Shown piece after piece: positions 13,117 through 23,869 of a stretch of DNA of 64,000 nt. Numbering within the stretch: position 1 is the stretch's first letter; the number at the start of each line of letters is the position of its first letter. The translations under genes and the position numbers were made by a program. The notes beneath the pieces were generated by a model. The model was given only the letters and a program-made list of their open reading frames with translations. It made no database searches and was not told the DNA's origin. Source of the DNA: Taenia hydatigena (lineage: Eukaryota; Platyhelminthes; Cestoda; Cyclophyllidea; Taeniidae); contig JADWOT020001402.1 of assembly GCA_036345935.2 (NCBI GenBank), positions 62,001-126,000 on the forward strand, given 5' to 3'.

Positions 13117-13491
13117 ATGCGATCACATTCGGGTCCGGTCTGCCTTCTTCTCCTCTTTGCATTCGCCTTACGTCACGTCTCTGCTGCCGTGATGCCGGGT
13201 GGGGAGGCTGTGCGCAAATTGGGGGAAGACCTTTTCGGAGTGTCTGACACCCTAAAGGGTGAGAAAGCGACCGAGGCGCGGGAGGAGGAGGAGTTGCTTG
13301 AGGAACCTGATAAAGCTGACGAGCGAGTTGATGTCTTTGCGCCGGCTGAATGGGGTAGCATCCGACGAAGGATCAGTGGCGCTTTTAGAAGAATCGGTGA
13401 TGGAATTCGAAGAGTCTTCAGAGGACCCTGGAAAATCTGCGTGCCTACATGTCCGAAGGGTGGAAGAAGACCAGGTCCGTGGAGTGTCTAG
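13117..13491 (+). CDS. Secreted precursor with acidic pro-region and cationic amphipathic C-terminus
   Basis: 124 residues from the ATG that opens a clear signal peptide (residues 1-23, hydrophobic core LLLLFAFAL, cleavage likely after VSA). The longer in-frame ATG at 13051 would put 22 hydrophilic residues before it, so it was rejected. Residues 48-72 are strongly acidic (AREEEELLEE, DKADERVD). Residues 80-103 form an ideal amphipathic helix: Ile, Ile, Phe, Ile, Ile, Val/Phe every 3-4 positions with paired or tripled Arg between them. A tail with Cys108 and Cys112 follows. Residues 80-124 carry about +11 net charge. This acidic-pro, cationic-mature layout is typical of host-defence peptides, but no known family is recognised and no dibasic site separates the halves. 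The ORF is much GC-richer than its flanks, which supports coding. Confidence 0.6.
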   Translation: MRSHSGPVCLLLLFAFALRHVSAAVMPGGEAVRKLGEDLFGVSDTLKGEKATEAREEEELLEEPDKADERVDVFAPAEWGSIRRRISGAFRRIGDGIRRVFRGPWKICVPTCPKGGRRPGPWSV

Positions 13492-13540
13492 TTGTCTGCG
13501 AATTGCCTGCATTTGGGGCAATGTGATTGGGTTTTGCTGA

Positions 13541-16500
13541 CAGCTTCCTTATCCTGATTGAATCAGATTTACTGTTGTACACTGATGAATTACTAAGGCA
13601 TTTATAAGCACATATGAATGACTCTTTTTTCTCTATACAAGGGCGATCCTGTTTGATAAACTGCTTGTAAATTTATGCTTGAGTCAGTCTGCGAGGAAAG
13701 TCAAATAAGGGCAAAGTTGTATTGAGGAATTGTGCGCACTTCGAGTGCAATGCTCAGCAATTGATTTCGGCGCTATGTCGATGCCATGGATTTTTACTTA
13801 TTTTATGCATGACTGCGTTGATGCTACTCCTTTGTTCGCTCCTGCTAAATTGGTGGTGTTTTCAAGGTAGCATCAAGGGCGGCCTGGTTGCTGTCAGTCA
13901 GTGCCATCTTGCTCTTTGGAGTTGTCATAGTTCTTTCCATCCCATTCTTCATTAGCAACTCCCTTTAATTTCGTTTCCTTGTTGCTTTTGCTTTCCTCTC
14001 ATCACTCTTTCAATCTCAATCATTCATTTTACAATTTTTTATGCTTCACGTTGCTTTTTATGCGCCGTTTCAGAATTATCTCAACAGATATTGTGACGAA
14101 TTTCAAATGCCAAAGGAGCTGAGGTCTGCGGTGCTACAGTCTCTACTTCGTGCAGTGACACACCGTTCAAGATGCATACATGTCGCAAAATGAGAGTACT
14201 TTCCGATATTTATGACCAGCAAGGAAGTAGCAGCTAACAATGTCTAAGATCGCACGCATTAGAGAAAAGACAATATAATCAAAAGCAATAGTCACTAACG
14301 GATTTCGGACTAGCATCATGGCCCGAAGGAAAGTTTACCCACTGATGATACATTAGGGAACACCTTACTTGCTCTTTCCATCTAGTCATCAGTTGGATAA
14401 ATGCCTAATGCACTGCAGCAACTATTTAGTCTTTACAAACAGTAGTTAGTATGTCCTTAATCATTTTAGCAAAACGTTTTCGAAATCGCTTAATTTAAGT
14501 TAAAAGTTGTGATGAGACACATGCTTATGCTACTCAGTGCATTAGATTTTCCCGTCTTAAGTTTCGATGATTCAGTCCTAAAGACACCGCCATCAGAGTC
14601 GGCAACTGTAAAAAGTACTTAATGTAAAATGCAGGCTAGACCGAAGCCTGATATATGTGCACCTGTGACATTATGCAAGAAGAACTGACCGAAAATCTCA
14701 CTAAAAATAGTTTTACTGTGTTTGTTTAAACAAGATATAAGACCTGTTGGTATTGCATCAAATCAGATCAAAGAATGTATGTTAAGCCTGGATTTTGAGC
14801 ACATCCAAATCGTAAATATTGCAAAGACATTCCCATGGGGAAAGCGTCAAAATAAGGTCATTGTCAATATTGTCATTTCAAGAGTATTAACGCCACCGGC
14901 GTCTGTTCAGCCATATTTATTATGCTTTCCCCTGACCCTCAACGCAAAACTGCTGCCTACGCATTCCAGCGCTCGTTAAGCATACACCATGTTTTCTCCT
15001 CAACCCCATACTAGGCAGCTCTCTTTTGGTCATTTTTAACTTAAACTTCACAGCTACTTGTGGAAGGCTTAGTGCGGAGTCAAGGCTTGTTTGCACAAAA
15101 TCGCTTCTTGCTGTGGCACTAATAGAATATAGAAAAGAGGGCTAAATTCCCATGAGACGCTACAGTATGCAGCTGGTTTTTATTCATTGTGAGCCTCAAT
15201 GTGAGCAGTTTATTAATTGATTAATATACTGAGGTAAGAGTTAGGAGAACTGACTGGGAATCCACCATGTTAAATGAAGAGATAAGAAGAATTTGAGAAA
15301 ATAATGCGATTGCACTAGAGAGGTTAAAAGCACAATGAAGAAGAAGCAGCAGGCTTTGGCCAAAGGACAGAGAGTAGAGTGCGGGAGGTGGAAGCATGTG
15401 CTGTGTAGCGAAGGCTGAATTTAAAAATTTAAATGTTCTTCGTGATTTAACAGTGAAAGTGGACATTAAGCCTACTTCGAATCAGTCGCTAATGACCTGC
15501 ATGTTCTGTTTGACACTGCATTAAATTAAAACTCCTTAACTCCTAGTTAAATGGTTCCTGTAAAGCAGTTGCCATAACTGTAGCAGTAGCTACGGCATTG
15601 ACTCTAGGGTGGCTATCTAAATCCGGTTATTAGATTTCAAAGCATCATGTGTAAGGTGCACTAAATTCAAGGCCAGTTTAGCAGGAGCACTGAAGTGGGA
15701 CACTGATTTGAGGACAGGACTTAACAATTCTCGGCCTCTGCATCCACTGTCAGGGGGAGAGTGGTCAGGTTAGAGTGCACATTTGTTGGAACGAAATATA
15801 ATTGGAGAAAGCAGCTCTAACAGCAGATGCACTCGGGCTTGATTGGGGATAGAAATTGCGAAATCGCTGGTGGCATAGAGAGCGCTGTGCTATAAATGCT
15901 TTAAGCAGAGTACAGCGCTGAATGCTGTCAAATGGACATTATCCTCTGCACGAAATTGTTAGCCACATTTTTAGCAAATCGTTGACCTCTCAATCGTAAT
16001 AGCCAACAGTAGGGACGTCTGCAGTTGAAGTGGCGGGAGAGGAGGATTTGGTCGTAGTGAATCGATGTTCAACATCTGACTGCAGTTGATTTGTCGAGGG
16101 AGGAGAATTTGCCTGTGGCGTAGTGCATTCTGGCACAGACGAAGACCATCCAACATGGTTTGTCGGCGAAAATGCCTAAAACCACGAAAAGGCTCCTTAT
16201 ACTTACTGCGGCCAAGCATATATTTTTTTTCAATTTTGAAGGCATATAGTCGATGCGAATCTCAGTTCATAGGGATCGTCAGCCTTTCACGAGATAGCCG
16301 ACAGACAGGACCATACACTCCAATTCCATTCGTTCGCCCTATTTAAGATTGTCTATTCAAACGTTCATATAATTCATATCACCTGCGCAATAAGAAGCAA
16401 CATGGAAACCCGCTGCACTGCGTTTAAAGAAGAATCTAAAAATGAAACAAGCGCAAAATGTCATCCTAGTCACAATCTATTGCCTAGATAAAATCATGAT

Positions 16501-17660
16501 TGATTTGTGAATAAAGTACTTTTGAGCTATACCTCAACGTTGCCGTAAAATCATTCTTTCGACCCTGGCATCTCCTTCGAAATTTTCTTCAGCTATAATT
16601 CGGCGCCTCATTTGGTTAGTGGTTTTGCTGGAAGTAGATGCTGGCCTGCCAGAAAACATCCCAAATTTATTTGAGCTTGGCGACACTACTATATAATCGC
16701 ATTCGAACAGAGGTTTAAAGATGTGAATAATTGAAAGCTTTATTTGTTTTTAATTACCGAATTGCTAAATAGGATTGCACTAAGAATGCTGCGGAGAGCT
16801 GGGTAATCACTAAAATCTTTCGAAAGTGCTATGAGAATGCTTTTGGGGTGGCTTGAGGTCTGGCCTCTTTAAATGAATCATTGAGTGTGCAGTTTTTAGG
16901 GGAAGATTAAATTGTTTGGTTTGAGGTTACAAAATTGGCTGTAAGATTTCTAAGTCATTTTTCAATCTGTTTTCAATATGGACATCGTTTGGGCTGCAGA
17001 CAAGCCTATTCGACTTTTAAATTCACGCGAGGACGCTTACTTTCTAATGCAAGTGAGTTTCATGCCTTGGTTATTTTGCCATTTTTGAATAGAATACAAG
17101 CATTCTATAAGATCTGTGATTTGTGGCTACCCTGTTTTGATGTTACTTTTATCTCTAGCCAGAGCTATTTTTATGTATTTTTGCACAATTATTGTTGTCA
17201 GGAAGTAAATTAGATTCAAGTCATTGAAAGCTTTGCTTTCTAAAACATAGTCTACCAAAAGCCTTAGTGTGCTTGGATTTACCGTACTTTGACTCAGTTG
17301 ATTTTAGCTCTACGGCAGGTGATTGCGAAGTGATAATCATGCAAGAATATCTATGGCGGATAATCGAAAGCCTTACGCAGGTTCATATTGATTTTGGCAG
17401 CTAATTGACACAGATTCTGCGAAAGAGAATAGCTTATCAGTCGAAAATGAGTCTTATTCTCACGATCCGTAGCGTACACCTGGATGCTACGTTGAGAGGA
17501 GGCGAGTGAAGGGATGAAAATGCTAACTTATTAACATCTCTTGTATTTTTGTAATGAAATTTCGCTTAAGTCTGAGTCCTTGCCAACTTTGTGCCCAAGT
17601 TTTATAAGGTTGCCCGATTTTTCCTTTGTACGAGAGCTGATGTATTCTGTTTATTTCTAG
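13541..17660. other. No supported gene
   Basis: AT-rich sequence with short open frames only. A pyrimidine-rich run lies at about 13960-14045. The segment at 15700-16200 is mildly GC-richer and open on the minus strand (15971-16219), but has no recognisable motif or splice flanks. Confidence 0.45.
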
Positions 17661-17797
17661 TGCCGGAAAAAGCACGGGATGAGTTCTTCTGGTGGATTCA
17701 ATGCTGTATAAGCAGTCGAGTTACCTGCAAACGACACACGTGGACTCAATTATATCACCTACTCCTTGCCTTCCTCCACATACCCTCAAGAGTGAAG
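17661..17797 (+). CDS. Orphan internal exon, function unknown
   Basis: A pyrimidine-rich tract and TTTCTAG precede the exon, and a donor GTAAGC follows AAG. One frame is open across all 137 nt (2 nt completing a codon, then 45 codons: VPEKARDEFFWW through FLHIPSRVK), and its residue mix looks like a folded helical protein. No partner exon with matching phase was found nearby, so the gene probably has large introns. The family is not recognised. Confidence 0.4.
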
Positions 17798-17799
17798 GT

Positions 17800-19915
17800 A
17801 AGCACCCTGTCCCTACATAATTTATAGGCAGGTCGGACTTTGGTCCCACCATCTCACTGGTCGTTGCAACTCGCATTACTTTCATCACATGCACCTCACC
17901 AATGGTGCACCAAAAGTCTTACTACAACCACCTCCTTCGCAAATCCCTAAATCCATGTCTTGAGAATTGGGGCAGACTAAAACATGCAACGCAACGATTT
18001 GAGAGAAATCACGCAACATCATGTTGAAATCGAACATATAGCAAATCTGGGCTGGATGTTGAGGCATTTAAGCCCAATTGTCGTATAAATGCCTACAAAA
18101 ATAAAAAAAGACGTCAAAAGATTTGCAGGTGGAAGCATTGAACAATGACAAGAGTCCTCAGGGTGCGACACAAAGTGTGTGAAATTTCGCAGTCCAAAAT
18201 CACAACTCTGGAAGCACCAACTTAATGAATAACGCAAACAACCAACGCGATGCAAATTGGTAGTAAACGCAATTTATTTTCTCCACATGCTATGCAAACA
18301 AATCGTTGTGCGAGCTGCGGGACTCCCTCCTCCTCCCTCCTCCCCTATCCGCCCATCAATAAGCAACGCCAGGGGGGCAAAACAACTTTTCACCTTTGAA
18401 TAGATATCCAATTTGACAGGAAGATGACGAAAAAACTGCGCATTCTTTTTGCATTTGAAAGCATTTAATCAGCACTTTTTGAAAGTTGCGGAATTTTCAA
18501 AGTTCCTAGTTACTGGCAACTGTAGTAGGTTAAATTTGGCATTAATGCTTTTGGATTAGGAAAAGGTGCAGAATGGCTCAATCAGTGAATGAAAAAATCC
18601 ATTCAAAAACAAAAAATTCTTGCCCGCAAAACCTATTAGTTGCGTTGGGGTTCAGATTATCCCCTCTTCCCTTATATTAGAGGTGATAGACATAATATGA
18701 GGTCAGATGAAACCTTGGTGCCGCAACTATCCAGCATGAATGCAGTCAGAGTGGGAGTTTTGGTTCCCAAGTTGGGCATACAGGGAGGAGGAGGAGGAGG
18801 AGGAGGAGGAGGAGGACACGACCTCTTGCTTGCCTACTGAACGTCAGCCGGTTCAGTCCAATCCACGTACCCTTCAGCGCACGACATAGCGGGTGCCGAT
18901 GATAAGTTTTCAACGACTTCAAAACCCTATCACCTTCTCGAAGTTAAGTGGATGGTAACATCAACAAGGCTTGTAAAGATTCATTCGGCATTTCAAGTAA
19001 ATCCGGCTATAAGCATCTGTACTGCATTAACTTAAACAGCGCATCACTTGCAAACATAGTATCAAAGGGATTTGGAGGAGAAGGAACCTTTCTCCTTGCC
19101 CCACACGCTCACTTTGCACCAGGTTAGCTTGTCCTATTCCTCGTGGTTATAAAGTGGTTTCTCTTGGACACCCTCAAGCTGTGCTGGCACATCTGCATGC
19201 AGCTTTCGTTGAGACTAAGTCGCTTCAAACTGCCAAGGCACCTGACACTGCCTGCCAGCTTGAAAATCAAGACAATGGGCCATAATGATTGGTGGAAGCA
19301 TTTCCCTAATGAAACCTTCACTATAAGCGAAAGGGCGACTATTGAGCATGAAACTCCATCAATAACGTGAAGTAGAAATTCAACATTGGGTGCCAGGGTC
19401 GGTGATTCCAATAGCTTTAGTTGCAACGAGAAGTAGCTTTAATCTAGATGTGACATCACATTGGTGTGACACACCTTGTACGATCCAAGTCAGCAAAGAA
19501 AGTCAAAGCCGTTATGCTTATGGTCGCACTTATTGGATTAGCTATTGCATCGTCAAGCAGTGAGTGTTATGAAGCCCAATCTCTGCACACTTGATGGGGA
19601 GAAGGTATTCGCCGCTAATAGGTTATTTCCTTTCAATGTGGTTCCCATCGGATTATAATTGAGGCGGGTTCATTGGTTCGGTACAGTTCGATGCTAGTCC
19701 GTACTCTGCGACCTGTACATTGGCAAAGGCAGTCACTATTTGTGAAAGCGCTTGCCTGATTCCTCACCAACCAGAGCGTTTAGGCTTGGTCAGTCACTTA
19801 CGATTCGCAGACTAGACATCACTTAAAACACCACCTGAAGGAGTTGGAATCACGAGAGCAACGCTGGAGATCAGCGAGCACGAGTATAGCGCTAAAAGGA
19901 CAATAAGCACGAGGG
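17800..19915. other. No supported gene; contains a (GGA)n microsatellite
   Basis: Nothing was found beyond the GGA array and short unsupported open frames. The frame at 18640-18840 owes its poly-Gly tail to the GGA array. Confidence 0.5.
18783..18816 (+). repeat. (GGA)n microsatellite
   Basis: About eleven perfect GGA units in a row. Confidence 0.95.
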
Positions 19916-19943
19916 TCACGTGGAACAATTAGGGACGAGGCGA

Positions 19944-20231
19944 CTAGTATATAAGGTGACACCCCAGAGCATGCAAGTCACTTTCAAAGAAAGCGGAGAC
20001 AGCCAAAGAAATGGAGTGGGGAAGTTGGCCATGCTCGTATCCGTGGAAGTGGGCACCGTGGAGTGAGGTTGCGAAGGGTTCACAATGTGGACAGAAGTGG
20101 GCATTGTGGTCTGTGGAGAAGCCGTAATGTTGGTCGCCGTGTGCGTGGCCGTGTGAGCAGAAGCCGCAATGGTGGTCGCCGTGTGCGCAGCCGTGGGGAT
20201 GGTCGCAGCAATGGTGGTAAACAGCGAACAT
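19944..20231 (-). CDS. Candidate His/Cys-rich or Thr/Ala-rich low-complexity ORF
   Basis: All three minus-strand frames are open over a GC-rich stretch built on a degenerate internal repeat of about 36-42 bp. One frame (95 codons from 20231) is striking: 21 His and 8 Cys, with HGD/HGHAHGD motifs like metal-binding loops. The alternative frame (19916-20272) is Thr/Ala/Ser/Pro-rich and mucin-like. Third-position GC is higher in the His frame, but the repeat makes this weak evidence. No signal peptide, splice partner or family is recognised. It may be a decayed minisatellite rather than a gene. Confidence 0.3.
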   Translation of the reverse strand: MFAVYHHCCDHPHGCAHGDHHCGFCSHGHAHGDQHYGFSTDHNAHFCPHCEPFATSLHGAHFHGYEHGQLPHSISLAVSAFFESDLHALGCHLIY

Positions 20232-20279
20232 GGCCGAGGTTGTGCATACACTGATGCTAGTCGACAGTGCACAAGCCCT

Positions 20280-21805
20280 CCTCTACACCTCTCTTGCTTT
20301 GAACGCCCTACGAATGCCTTTATTCCTGATTATCGCTTGTATCTAATTAATAAATGATTAGACGCCTGTACTCCAACCTACGCCAGTCTTCTCTTTTGGG
20401 TTCCCTCTTTGGATGTACGGGGTGCATTAGCAAATTAGAAGTTATCTGAGAGTCTCCAACTAAATGCCCTATTACATGAGTGGGCGAAAATACTGCCGCA
20501 CCCACTGTGGTCTTTTTCCCATTTGAGACAATAAGCATAACCTTTGATTTGTGCGTATATAACTATTAGAACCCTTGTGACAAATTGCCACTCTAGATGA
20601 TCAACGAAAAATTGATTTATTCGAATGGTTGTTATTCCCCTCAAGTGCGATAGTCATTGTCACGATTTTGTCATGAATTCAAGTACGTGAACGCGTAATC
20701 TGTAATGAACTGGTCAGACATTTTTCGAGTTGATATCATGCTCCATGATGGGTCTTGTATCCCTACCATTTCGTTCCAAACACTGTGATTGTGTATACTT
20801 TTGTTTAGCATTGATTGCTCAACCTTTAATTTTTCAGTGGCAGCACTCAACGTTTGGTACGCAGAGGTAATATATATTAAAGTAAGCTTAAGTGCAACGG
20901 AAAAGTGGGTTATCGTGCCTAAGCACGTGCTTAGCAGGTGCTTGTGCAAGCATTTGTGTAATTGCGAATTTGAAACTTTAGTACTGTTTATCCACTGTTT
21001 GTACGATTTCCAGAAATGCAGCAATAAATTTATGCGGTAATATCAGCACTCAAATTCGGCCCATCGATGTACGCGCACTTTATATCGAAAGAAATTCTTG
21101 TCAGCTATATTGGAAAGATGCAAAACACCTAAAATTTTACCTCTTTTATTCATTTTGTGGTGCTTTTAGTGTCTCTAGTCAACATGCAAAAGCTGCGTTT
21201 TTTCGACTGCACCAGAACTTTTACTGCAATAGATGGCATTATATAAGATGGTCTCTAAATTACGGCTGTTATGCATGGATAAATGCCAAAGTATAAAATC
21301 ATATTTACTAAAGCTTTCCAGAGGGGAGCCTGCATTTGCAAAGCACTATAATAAGCCAATATAGGTTGCGGTTTTCATCCTCATTTGGGAGGACACGTGG
21401 TGACTCACGGGGGAAATAACCTTTCAGCCTTCTTCAAATTCGACGCCTTCTGCATACATGCCCTTTTCTTCACCTTAAATAAAGTTTCCGCTGACATTAG
21501 CTCAGGGTTAAGGATGGTGACACTTTCCTTTTGCGAGAAGCCTCCCCCTGCTCATGACAATGGCTTAGAGTTGACGTAGTTTTTCCACTTCTGACCTTGT
21601 ACTTCCCAATTCAATCGATATTTTTCGCCACTACGCTGCATCAAGCGCAATGAAGCGTGGCTGAATTTGGGGCTACTTCTTATTTTCTCGTCAAAATAAC
21701 ACCGGAATCGGAACCGAATATTTACGTTAGTTCTCACCACCATACACTATGGTGCCCCAACTCGCTCTTTGCTTTCCCAATTCCCTTAGTTCTGGTCTAT
21801 ACTAC
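20280..21805. other. No supported gene
   Basis: The open frames at 20671-21024 (-, 117 codons) and 20789-21040 (+) overlap. Neither has splice flanks or motifs. Confidence 0.4.
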
Positions 21806-21985
21806 CCAAATGTGCAGAGTAGTACGTTTCCCATCCTTGGCCTTGGAGCGGAGCATGTTCCTGGCATTTGAGGCATGGTTCATGTATGCAGTAGTGACGG
21901 CCTTGAGCTTCACGTGCTCAGTGTGCGTGATTGGGTTGCGATTAAGGGCCACTAAGAAGGCTTTGAGCTCGCTGCTGATCTCGCC
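21806..21985 (-). CDS. Orphan exon with high third-position GC, function unknown
   Basis: On the minus strand, TTTAG precedes GGC and a frame of 60 codons runs to a GTAGTA donor. An alternative donor GTACTA lies 20 bp earlier. Third codon positions are about 70% G or C in an AT-rich region, a strong sign that this frame and strand are coding. The peptide (GEISSELKAFLVALNRNPIT, later AYMNHASNARNMLRSKAKDG) looks like helical soluble protein. The plus-strand frame over the same bases is then a shadow. The family is not recognised. Confidence 0.45.
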
Positions 21986-22439
21986 CTAAACGAGCTCATT
22001 TATTCTAAACACTAATCGGTAACTTGAAAGAGGGGTCAAGATGCACGCAAAGATTGCTTTTGACAAAGAATAAGTCTGACAGATTACTCTCATCAATGTT
22101 CGCATTTACAATGTGTTGATTGCCTTACTATCGACAGTTACCAATGGTGTTTTATAAAGAACATCAGCACAAATCTCACAAAGGCGACAAAACTTAGTCG
22201 ATAAATCACAAAGTGTAAATAAGGAAAGGAAATAGAATGGTGAGAAGTCCAAAAAAATGCCTGCTCTTTAGCACTTTAACTGCTATGATCCGTACTGAGC
22301 GCAGGTCAAGTATGAACTATAAATGCGCAGAGAATGGACGAAGGATAAGGAAGTTATACTACGGTCAAGGGAACAGGAATCAAATGAAGGATAGGGAGAA
22401 AGGGGCTTGATCTGCTTCTATGAGAATATGCAGTCTCTC

Positions 22440-23850
22440 CCATGTTCATTTCTTCTTGGCAGTGCTTAACGCGAGGAGTAATAGCAGAGGATTACTCCAT
22501 CGGTCTCGAGTCTCTATTGGGTTACTTTGAGAGGAGACGAGTACTTGAATCCAGAGAATCGACGCTTCCTTCAGCGCTGCGTAATCTTCCTGGGACGAGG
22601 AGTCCCATCAGACGAGATGGCAGTTCCTAAACACCGTACAAAACAGGCGAACGCTTAACCAACGCTGACCAATGGGGCAGAGATTCGTATTTTCATTAGC
22701 TTGGCGATCTACTACAGACGCTTCGTTAAAGGCTGAGATAGCTAGCCCCTGCATAAATTGACCGAAAAGCTGGCAAAACATTTTAAGTGGAAGGCCGAGC
22801 ATCACGAAGCGTCAGAAGGACTAAAATAAAAACTACTCCGCAGCGTTTTAAGCCTTACCAAACTTTAAGGACTGCCACCCCACACTTTCCCAAGGTGGCG
22901 AAAAATAAAGAGAACATGTCATCTTCTACGCTAGTATCAGACTTGGCAACAGTATGAGACGGAAAAGAGCAACAGACCGTGAATTGTTCGCCACCTCTGC
23001 AACGGTTAGGCACTTCATACCACCTGATAGCGAGACAGCTCATAGTGAGAGCAGATTTTCAAGCGCTGACTTGCTTAGAATCAGAGAAGTAGATGAACCG
23101 TTCAGTTGCACGATGGTTCGAGGAACTGCAGCAATAAAACTTTACAGTTTAGCACAGAAAAGAAAATTCGCAGGGCAATACGAACGTACTATACTGCAAA
23201 ACACTTATGGCTACAATGAATGGTGATATAGTGAGTAGGCTTCTTTTAGCAGGCCCAATATACATTGCTATAGAAATACGCAAAGTACCGATTCTGACAC
23301 AGCCCCAACATACGATGCCTGTCTGACATAATCCCATTAGGTCTACAGCGGATGAGATGAGTCTGACTAGCAAGGCAGCAAGGGGAATGCAGCTGCAATG
23401 GTTATAACTCGCCCTAGAGGATGAGTCATATAGTAGTCAAAAGTCGCCATGTCTACCAAGCCTATAGTAGTCGCAGGTTCGTCATTGCAAACAGTTCCCG
23501 GAAAGATGCCCGGAAAAATAGATCATGAAAGCAAAAAGACGGTAGAGACCTCGAGCAAACAATACTTGTGACCCTTCCTTGTTAGCGAATTACGGAACTT
23601 CTGCCAAACCTGCATCGCATGCAGCAGTTTTAAAAGACCTCACCCCACAGCGATCGCGCCAAATTAAAAATCAACAATTCATACTCAAATTCGCTGGAGA
23701 GCGCTTTTTCTGGTGGCAAAGTAATGGACTAGTCAGTCTAACTCTCGCTTGCGTGGATCAATGCAACGCTGTCCTCGGGGGCGTCCTTTTAAATAACGTT
23801 CACGCTGCACTTACACTAGCGTACTTTATCGAGGCAAGGTGGCAAACTTC
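22440..23850 (+). pseudogene. Ty3/Gypsy retrotransposon pol relic (RT end, RNase H, linker, integrase zinc finger)
   Basis: The translation passes through the C-terminal part of reverse transcriptase (CVIFLGRGVPSDEM near 22570; AEIRIFISLAIYYRRFVKG near 22680-22725), the RT/RNase H connection (PLHKLTEKLAKHFKWK), RNase H (YASIRL, then ATDRELFATSATVRHF near 22975-23020), a frameshifted VARWFEELQQ, and a linker (TADEMSLTSKAARGM near 23345). It ends in a degenerate integrase zinc-finger region (RFFWW with a CVDQC pair, about 23700-23765). Several stops and at least two frame changes show it is dead. No catalytic YxDD segment, gag, integrase core or LTRs were found, so it is a fragment. Confidence 0.85.
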
Positions 23851-23869
23851 AAACAAAGCACATCAGTAC

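Noticed and set aside
13259..13540. 93-codon plus-strand ORF in another frame over the peptide gene
   Set aside because: A shadow of the GC-rich 13117-13491 frame; it has no signal peptide or own flanking signals.
21657..21989. 110-codon plus-strand ORF
   Set aside because: Third-position GC and an acceptor site favour the opposite strand over the same bases.
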